Origin: HB2-32-21 sp003448675
GTDB taxonomy: Bacteria; Pseudomonadota; Gammaproteobacteria; Pseudomonadales; Porticoccaceae
Assembly: GCA_041584755.1 (NCBI GenBank)
Contig: JBFHDK010000061.1
Span: forward strand, 1 to 18,580
Direction of reading: 5' to 3'
Length of the DNA stretch: 18,580 bases
How positions within the stretch are numbered: the first letter of the stretch is position 1; the number at the start of each line of letters is the position of its first letter. The notes beneath the pieces were generated by a model that saw only the letters and a list, made by a program, of their open reading frames with translations, ran no database searches and was not told where the DNA came from. A program made the position numbers and the translations under genes. Below are positions 14,522 through 18,580 of this stretch, in pieces.

Positions 14522-15670
14522 CTAGGCCGCCATCGGGCCCATCAAAATATCCGCCAGTTTAGCCCGCTGATAGCTGGCGTCCCCGTAGAGAATCTGATTG
14601 TGCTTCTGGCGTTTGGTGTACAGGTGCACGAAACACTCCCAGGTAAAGCCGATGCCGCCGTGAAACTGGATCGAGCGGTTGGAGGCGTAGGCCGCCACGT
14701 CCGAGGCACGGGATTTGGCCATGCGAGCAAATTTTTCGGCGTGTTCCGGCTCGGTGTCGTAGGCGCAGGCGGCGTTATAGGTCAGGGATTTGGCATGGTC
14801 AACCATGATCATGACGTTGACCAGGGGATGCTTGATGGCCTGGAAGAAGCCGATCTGGCGGTTGAACTGTTCCCGTACCCGGGCGTATTCAACGGTGGTT
14901 TGCAGTTGCCATTCGGCGGCGCCGCACATATCCGCGGCTACCAGGGTGAGGAGGCCGGGTTCAGCGCGACTCAGGGCGGCGCTGCCTTCTCCCGCTTCAG
15001 CCAGAAGCTGGTCGCTGCTGACTTTCACCTGATTGAAATTGATATGGGCCTGATCGCGGGTGAGGTCGACAATGGTGTCGGGTACGATTTCCACGCCGGT
15101 GGCTTGGGCCGGTACTTCATACAGGGCAATACCCTTACTGCTTTCGGCCTTGACGATAAAGCTGTCCACTTTGCGGGCGTCCTGCACAAACCAGGCCGTG
15201 CCATTGAGGGTGTCGCCTTCAAGGGCGACGTCGCAGTCGTCATGGGTCCAGGAGCCGGTTTTGGGGGTGATGGCCAGGCTGGCGGTTTTGCCACCGGCGA
15301 TTTCCTCCAGCAAACGCCCGGCGGCTGCCGCCGAGCACTCCCGCAATACCAGGCTGGAATTGGCGGTCACCAGAAAGGGTGAGGGCAGGGCGGCGCGACC
15401 GCTTTCCTCGACCAGGGCGGTCAGCGCCACCAGGCTCATGCCCATGCCGCCGTTTTCCTCGGGTACTATCACGGTGGTCCAGCCCAGCTCGACAATCTGC
15501 TGCCAGAGGTCCCGGTCCCAGATGCTTTCGGGTTCGCGGTAGAGGTCGGGGTTGCTGGCCACCAGCTTGTGCAGTTTGTCGGTGGGCAGGTTGTCTTCGA
15601 GAAATTTCCGCGCTGTATCGCGGAGCATTTTTTCATCTTCGCCAAAGGCAAAGTTTTTTGGCTGTGTCAT
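14522..15670 (-). CDS. Acyl-CoA dehydrogenase, smaller subunit type (382 aa)
   Basis: An FAD-dependent acyl-CoA dehydrogenase-fold protein that takes part in forming a trans-2-enoyl-CoA. The N-terminal helical domain (about 10-125) includes WTTVIVPEENGGMGMSLVALTALVEESGR. The middle beta domain is divergent and lacks the canonical FAD-contact TExxAGSD segment. The C-terminal helical domain has YARVREQFNRQIGFFQAIKH (262-281) and QFHGGIGFTWECFVHLYTKR (335-354). By eye alignment, the helix-G glutamate used by isovaleryl-CoA dehydrogenase is leucine here (about 240), and no YEG-type C-terminal glutamate is seen. It is therefore probably the partner subunit of the dehydrogenase encoded 67 nt upstream on the same strand, as in alpha2beta2 dehydrogenases of mycobacterial cholesterol side-chain degradation. 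Start: ATG at 15668-15670 with AGAGA upstream. Confidence 0.9.
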   Translation of the reverse strand: MTQPKNFAFGEDEKMLRDTARKFLEDNLPTDKLHKLVASNPDLYREPESIWDRDLWQQIVELGWTTVIVPEENGGMGMSLVALTALVEESGRAALPSPFLVTANSSLVLRECSAAAAGRLLEEIAGGKTASLAITPKTGSWTHDDCDVALEGDTLNGTAWFVQDARKVDSFIVKAESSKGIALYEVPAQATGVEIVPDTIVDLTRDQAHINFNQVKVSSDQLLAEAGEGSAALSRAEPGLLTLVAADMCGAAEWQLQTTVEYARVREQFNRQIGFFQAIKHPLVNVMIMVDHAKSLTYNAACAYDTEPEHAEKFARMAKSRASDVAAYASNRSIQFHGGIGFTWECFVHLYTKRQKHNQILYGDASYQRAKLADILMGPMAA

Positions 15671-15737
15671 GTTTGTTCTCTTTATTTATTGTGGCTTATC
15701 AGGCTACGCGTCGATTGTTCCGGCTGGCTAGCGGCAC

Positions 15738-16991
15738 TTATTTGGATTTGGCCATGCCCAGCACCCGTTCCCCGAGGATGTTGCGCTGGATTTCACTGGT
15801 GCCAGCGGCGATGGTGACACCGTAGGAGTTCATATAAGCCAGGGGCCATTCGCCGCCCACCGGGGCATTTTCATCATTGATATAAAGTGTGCTGGCCGCG
15901 CCCTCAATTTCCATGGCCAGGGCGCCGCAATCCTGGCGAATTTCAGACATCACCAGCTTGGATTGCAGGGGGATACGCATGGGGTGGTCGCACAGACCTT
16001 CTACCCTGGCGCGTCGAGCGCCCTGTTTGGAGCCTTCCTGTCGAATAATCATTTCCATGATCTTGTCGCGCATCACCGGGTCATCGGCGGCGGTGCGGCC
16101 ATTGCGCGGTGAGGCCTTGGCAAGATTGATCAGCGAGTAGGCGCCGCCTACCGACAGGCCCTCCTGATTGCCACTGCCGCCACTGGTGGCGCCACCGCTG
16201 GATGGGGTCACCATCGGGCCGGCGCCACGTTCGTGCAGGAGGGTGGTCTGGGCCACCTGCCAGCCCTTGCCCAGATCTTCCAGCAGGTAATCCTCGGTGA
16301 CTTCGAGGTTTTCGAAAAAGACTTCGTTAAAGCCGGTTTCGCCGGTGATTTTGATCAGGGGCCGCACTTCGACGGATTTACCCAGCTCGGACTTGATGGG
16401 TACGACGAAATAAGAAAGACCGTCGTATTTTTCGGATTTGTCGGTACGCAGCAGCAGGATCATCCAGTCGGCAAAGTGGGCCAGGGAGGTCCACACCTTG
16501 TGGCCGTTGATCACCCATTTGTCGCCTTTTTTCTCGGCAAAGGTCTGCACATTGGCCAGGTCGGAACCGGCGCCGGGCTCACTGAAACCCTGACACCAGA
16601 CGTCTTCGCAGGAAAATAATCGCGGTAACAGGTTTTCCTTGACCCCCTGCTTGCCGTGAAAGTGGATAGTTGGCGCGGCCATGCCCAGGCCGAGGATGTT
16701 GGGAAGAAACGGTTTGTCGGCCGCTTGCATTTCCTGGTTGGCGATAAGCTGGCAGTCCTTGCGCCCGGCGCCGCCTTCCTCGACCGGATAATCGCAGCCC
16801 ACCAGGCCGGCCTGATAGGCCTCGTATTGCCATTCGCGCAGGTATTCCATCTGATCGGTATGCATGATTTCGATGGCTGACTGGGGCAGGCGGGAGGGCG
16901 GGGTTTTGGTTTCATGCTTGCTTAGCCAGTCGCGGCAGTAAGCGCGGAAATCCGCCTGTTCGGGGGTATCTTTTTTCTGGTCTTCGGACAT
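15738..16991 (-). CDS. Acyl-CoA dehydrogenase, larger and probably catalytic subunit (417 aa)
   Basis: An FAD-dependent acyl-CoA dehydrogenase. It has the FAD and substrate segment CQGFSEPGAGSDLANVQTFAEKKGDKWVINGHKVWTS (about 133-169) and the C-terminal TIAAGTSEIQRNILGERVLGM. At the medium-chain enzyme's catalytic position (the glutamate of YEGT) it has alanine (AAGT). It instead has Glu254 in LLHERGAG, where isovaleryl-CoA dehydrogenase and the catalytic subunits of heteromeric steroid-type enzymes place their base. An unusual Gly/Ser-rich insertion (about 263-282: PSSGGATSGGSGNQEG) follows this helix. The ATG at 16989-16991 is supported by AAGG 6 nt upstream; the in-frame upstream start adds 8 residues. 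It is first in a two-gene operon with the smaller dehydrogenase. The substrate is probably a bulky or branched acyl-CoA, inferred from the pairing alone. Confidence 0.92.
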   Translation of the reverse strand: MSEDQKKDTPEQADFRAYCRDWLSKHETKTPPSRLPQSAIEIMHTDQMEYLREWQYEAYQAGLVGCDYPVEEGGAGRKDCQLIANQEMQAADKPFLPNILGLGMAAPTIHFHGKQGVKENLLPRLFSCEDVWCQGFSEPGAGSDLANVQTFAEKKGDKWVINGHKVWTSLAHFADWMILLLRTDKSEKYDGLSYFVVPIKSELGKSVEVRPLIKITGETGFNEVFFENLEVTEDYLLEDLGKGWQVAQTTLLHERGAGPMVTPSSGGATSGGSGNQEGLSVGGAYSLINLAKASPRNGRTAADDPVMRDKIMEMIIRQEGSKQGARRARVEGLCDHPMRIPLQSKLVMSEIRQDCGALAMEIEGAASTLYINDENAPVGGEWPLAYMNSYGVTIAAGTSEIQRNILGERVLGMAKSK

Positions 16992-17188
16992 GTCACACCT
17001 TTTCGCACGTTTCATTTGAATTTGTTATTGCTTTCGCGCCAGGGTTTCGCCGACCGTGGTGTGGCGCTACTTTCAAAAAATTGAGCCCGGTGATCTTAGC
17101 ACTTTAGATTTCCTCACTAAACATTGAGACGCTTCCGTAGCGGAGAGCAGCTATGATAATGCGCTCTATAGCTAAAGGGGTTGTCTTT
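16992..17188. promoter_or_regulatory. Divergent promoter region of the acyl-CoA genes
   Basis: About 200 bp between the divergent dehydrogenase operon and the crotonase gene; both promoters must lie here unless the genes are read from further away. No convincing -35/-10 pair or long operator palindrome was found by eye; only a short TCCG/CGGA repeat lies near 17133-17145. Confidence 0.3.
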
Positions 17189-18079
17189 ATGTCCACGCAA
17201 AAGTCCGAATATCAAACTATTCTGTACCAGGTTGAAGCGGGTGTCCTGACCATCACCCTGAACCACCCCGAGCAATTAAATGCGTTCAATGGACCGATGT
17301 TAAAGGACTTGCTTGATGCCCTCGATCGGGCGGATGCCGATGACGGCGTGCGCGCCATTATTGTCACTGGCGCGGGGCGGGGGTTTTGCGCGGGGGCTGA
17401 TCTTTCCGCCGGCGGTGATACCTTCAAGGCTGTGGATAAGTTCACCGGCGAGGCGCAGGATAAACCAGGGATGGACGTGCACCGGGACGGTGGTGGATTG
17501 CTGACGCTGCGCATTTTCGATCTGAAGAAGCCGATTATTGCCGCGATCAATGGGCCGGCCGTGGGTGTTGGTATCACCATGACCCTGGCCATGGATGTGC
17601 GCCTGGCCGCGGAAAAGGCGCGCGTGGGTTTTGTGTTCGCGCGTAGGGGGATTGCACCGGAAGCTTGTTCCTCGTGGTTTTTGCCACGCATTGTCGGTAT
17701 CGCCAAGTCATTGGAATGGGTCTATAGCGGGCGGGTCTTTCCCGCCGCCGAAGCGCTGGAGGAAAAACTGGTATCGGCGGTTTATCCGGAGGATGAGCTG
17801 TTGCCAGCGGCAAGGGCACTGGCGCGGGAAATCGCAGACAATACCGCGCCGCTCTCCATCGCCCTGAGTCGGCAGATGTTGTGGAAGATGCTCGGCGCCG
17901 ATCACCCCATGGAAGCCCATAAAATCGATTCCCGAGCGGTGCAAGCCCTGGGCCGAACCGCTGACGCCGGGGAGGGTGTGCAGTCCTTTCTGGAAAAACG
18001 CCCGGCCCGGTTCAGCAATTCGCCCAGCAGCGATATGCCGGCCTTTTACCCCTGGTGGCGTGAGCGGGATTTTTCCTGA
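17189..18079 (+). CDS. Crotonase-family protein, possible enoyl-CoA isomerase (296 aa)
   Basis: An enoyl-CoA hydratase/isomerase-fold enzyme. It has the oxyanion-hole segments GRGFCAGADLS (64-73) and NGPAVGVGITMTLAMDVRLA (121-140). Neither hydratase glutamate is conserved: the first site is Thr130 (GVGIT) and the second aligns with Phe150. A glutamate, Glu158 in RRGIAPEACSSWFLPRIVG, sits in a PE-x-CSS motif like that of peroxisomal delta3,delta2-enoyl-CoA isomerases, where it is the catalytic acid/base. An isomerase or another crotonase reaction is thus more likely than plain hydration. The ATG at 17189 has AAAGGGG 8 nt upstream and fits family N-termini. An upstream ATG at 17153, also with a ribosome binding site (GGAGAG), would add 12 residues. 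It is divergent from the dehydrogenase pair, suggesting one pathway. The C-terminus ends FYPWWRERDFS. Confidence 0.88.
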   Translation: MSTQKSEYQTILYQVEAGVLTITLNHPEQLNAFNGPMLKDLLDALDRADADDGVRAIIVTGAGRGFCAGADLSAGGDTFKAVDKFTGEAQDKPGMDVHRDGGGLLTLRIFDLKKPIIAAINGPAVGVGITMTLAMDVRLAAEKARVGFVFARRGIAPEACSSWFLPRIVGIAKSLEWVYSGRVFPAAEALEEKLVSAVYPEDELLPAARALAREIADNTAPLSIALSRQMLWKMLGADHPMEAHKIDSRAVQALGRTADAGEGVQSFLEKRPARFSNSPSSDMPAFYPWWRERDFS

Positions 18080-18091
18080 AGTTGGGGCTCT

Positions 18092-18580
18092 TCAGCGGTG
18101 GCTAAACAAGTCTTCCATTGCCGCCAGCTGCGCCTCGCTAAGCCGGGCCTGATCCCTGGCGATGGTTACCGCCACTTTGCCCAGCTCCCGATAGAGCGCA
18201 AGCACCCCGGGTGAATCGCTGCCCAGGGCCTGGAGGTGGGCGTTCAGGGTGTCCAGGTCACCGCGGGCCACAGGCCCGGTGAGCGCCTCGGTGATCCCCA
18301 GATTCTGAGTATTGGTCAGTGCCGTGCTCATCAGGGTTTGTATCAGCGTGGTGGCCGCAGCGATTTCCAGGCCGGCCCGGTCGAGCAGACCAAGGGAGGC
18401 CTGCTGCAAGGCCACTAGATAGTTTGCGGCGAGCACTGTGGCGGTATGGTAGAGAGCTTTACTCGCTACGGGAATGGTTATCACTGTGCTGTCAATGCGC
18501 TCGAACAGGAGGCTGAGTCGGGTGATGGCCTCGTCATCACCTTCCAGAGTGCAGGTGCTGCCCGCATAGCTGGCGAGGGA
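18092..18580 (-). CDS. DUF2520 / Rossmann-like protein, C-terminal part (partial, 5' end beyond the window)
   Basis: The reading frame is open to the window edge at 18580, so the N-terminal NAD(P)-binding Rossmann domain is missing. The visible part is about 162 residues. It begins SLASYAGSTCTLEGDDEAIT, followed by RLSLLFERI, then YHTATVLAANYLVALQQASLGLL, the region in ALTGPVARGDLDTLNAHLQAL, and LALYRELGKVAVTIA. This matches the helical C-terminal domain of DUF2520 proteins, which are related to ProC/6-phosphogluconate-dehydrogenase-type oxidoreductases. An internal GTG at 18484 is not the true start. It is convergent with the crotonase gene, 12 nt apart. The substrate is not known from sequence. 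Confidence 0.85.
   Translation of the reverse strand, partial: SLASYAGSTCTLEGDDEAITRLSLLFERIDSTVITIPVASKALYHTATVLAANYLVALQQASLGLLDRAGLEIAAATTLIQTLMSTALTNTQNLGITEALTGPVARGDLDTLNAHLQALGSDSPGVLALYRELGKVAVTIARDQARLSEAQLAAMEDLFSHR

Noticed and set aside
14600..15382. Long open frame (260 codons) on the plus strand inside the smaller dehydrogenase gene
   Set aside because: It is antisense to a clear acyl-CoA dehydrogenase and arises from the codon bias of a GC-rich gene. It has no domain.

Overview
The window looks like a chromosomal stretch of a gammaproteobacterium, probably a marine, sodium-dependent heterotroph. The evidence is the NhaD-type Na+/H+ antiporter, a SulP anion transporter with a STAS domain, a CspA-family protein, RmuC, a tRNA-Arg with encoded CCA, and a rich set of acyl-CoA genes. 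The resemblance to Spongiibacteraceae or other Cellvibrionales is inferred from gene content and was not tested. No phage, insertion sequence, CRISPR array, toxin-antitoxin pair or defence system was found.

Layout. Bases 1-2400 are sparsely coded and look lower in GC than the rest. They hold a 51-aa basic protein, a Nudix hydrolase and a cold-shock protein with a long AT-rich leader and a clear terminator, separated by long stretches with no recognisable gene. Bases 2400-7200 hold a membrane-anchored PAPS-type sulfotransferase, nhaD behind a long and possibly structured leader, and a convergent sulP-family gene. A tRNA-Arg(UCG) follows at about 7.5 kb. An enoyl-CoA hydratase and rmuC lie on the minus strand (7.6-10.0 kb). 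Divergent from rmuC is an orphan CmcJ/AsaB-like putative Fe(II) oxygenase, then a convergent PQQ-type soluble sugar dehydrogenase. A secreted protein of unknown function (12.5-13.35 kb) is divergent from a LuxR-type regulator with a degenerate receiver domain (13.8-14.5 kb). The right end is an acyl-CoA module: two adjacent acyl-CoA dehydrogenase subunits on the minus strand, a divergent crotonase-family protein on the plus strand, and the C-terminal part of a DUF2520 Rossmann-type protein cut by the window edge.

How it fits together. The two acyl-CoA dehydrogenases differ in a way that suggests a heteromeric enzyme: only the larger one carries a glutamate at the helix-G catalytic position. 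The divergent crotonase lacks both hydratase glutamates but has one at the position used by enoyl-CoA isomerases. Together they suggest beta-oxidation of an unusual, perhaps bulky, acyl-CoA. NhaD, SulP and the sulfotransferase share a theme of sodium, anion and sulfate handling, but no shared operon is visible.

The points most worth a second look are the membrane-tethered sulfotransferase, the orphan CmcJ-like oxygenase, the secreted protein paired with a pseudo-receiver regulator, the asymmetric dehydrogenase pair, the isomerase-like crotonase, and several structured non-coding stretches (308-391, 3774-3843, 7270-7317). No clearly new multi-gene system stands out.
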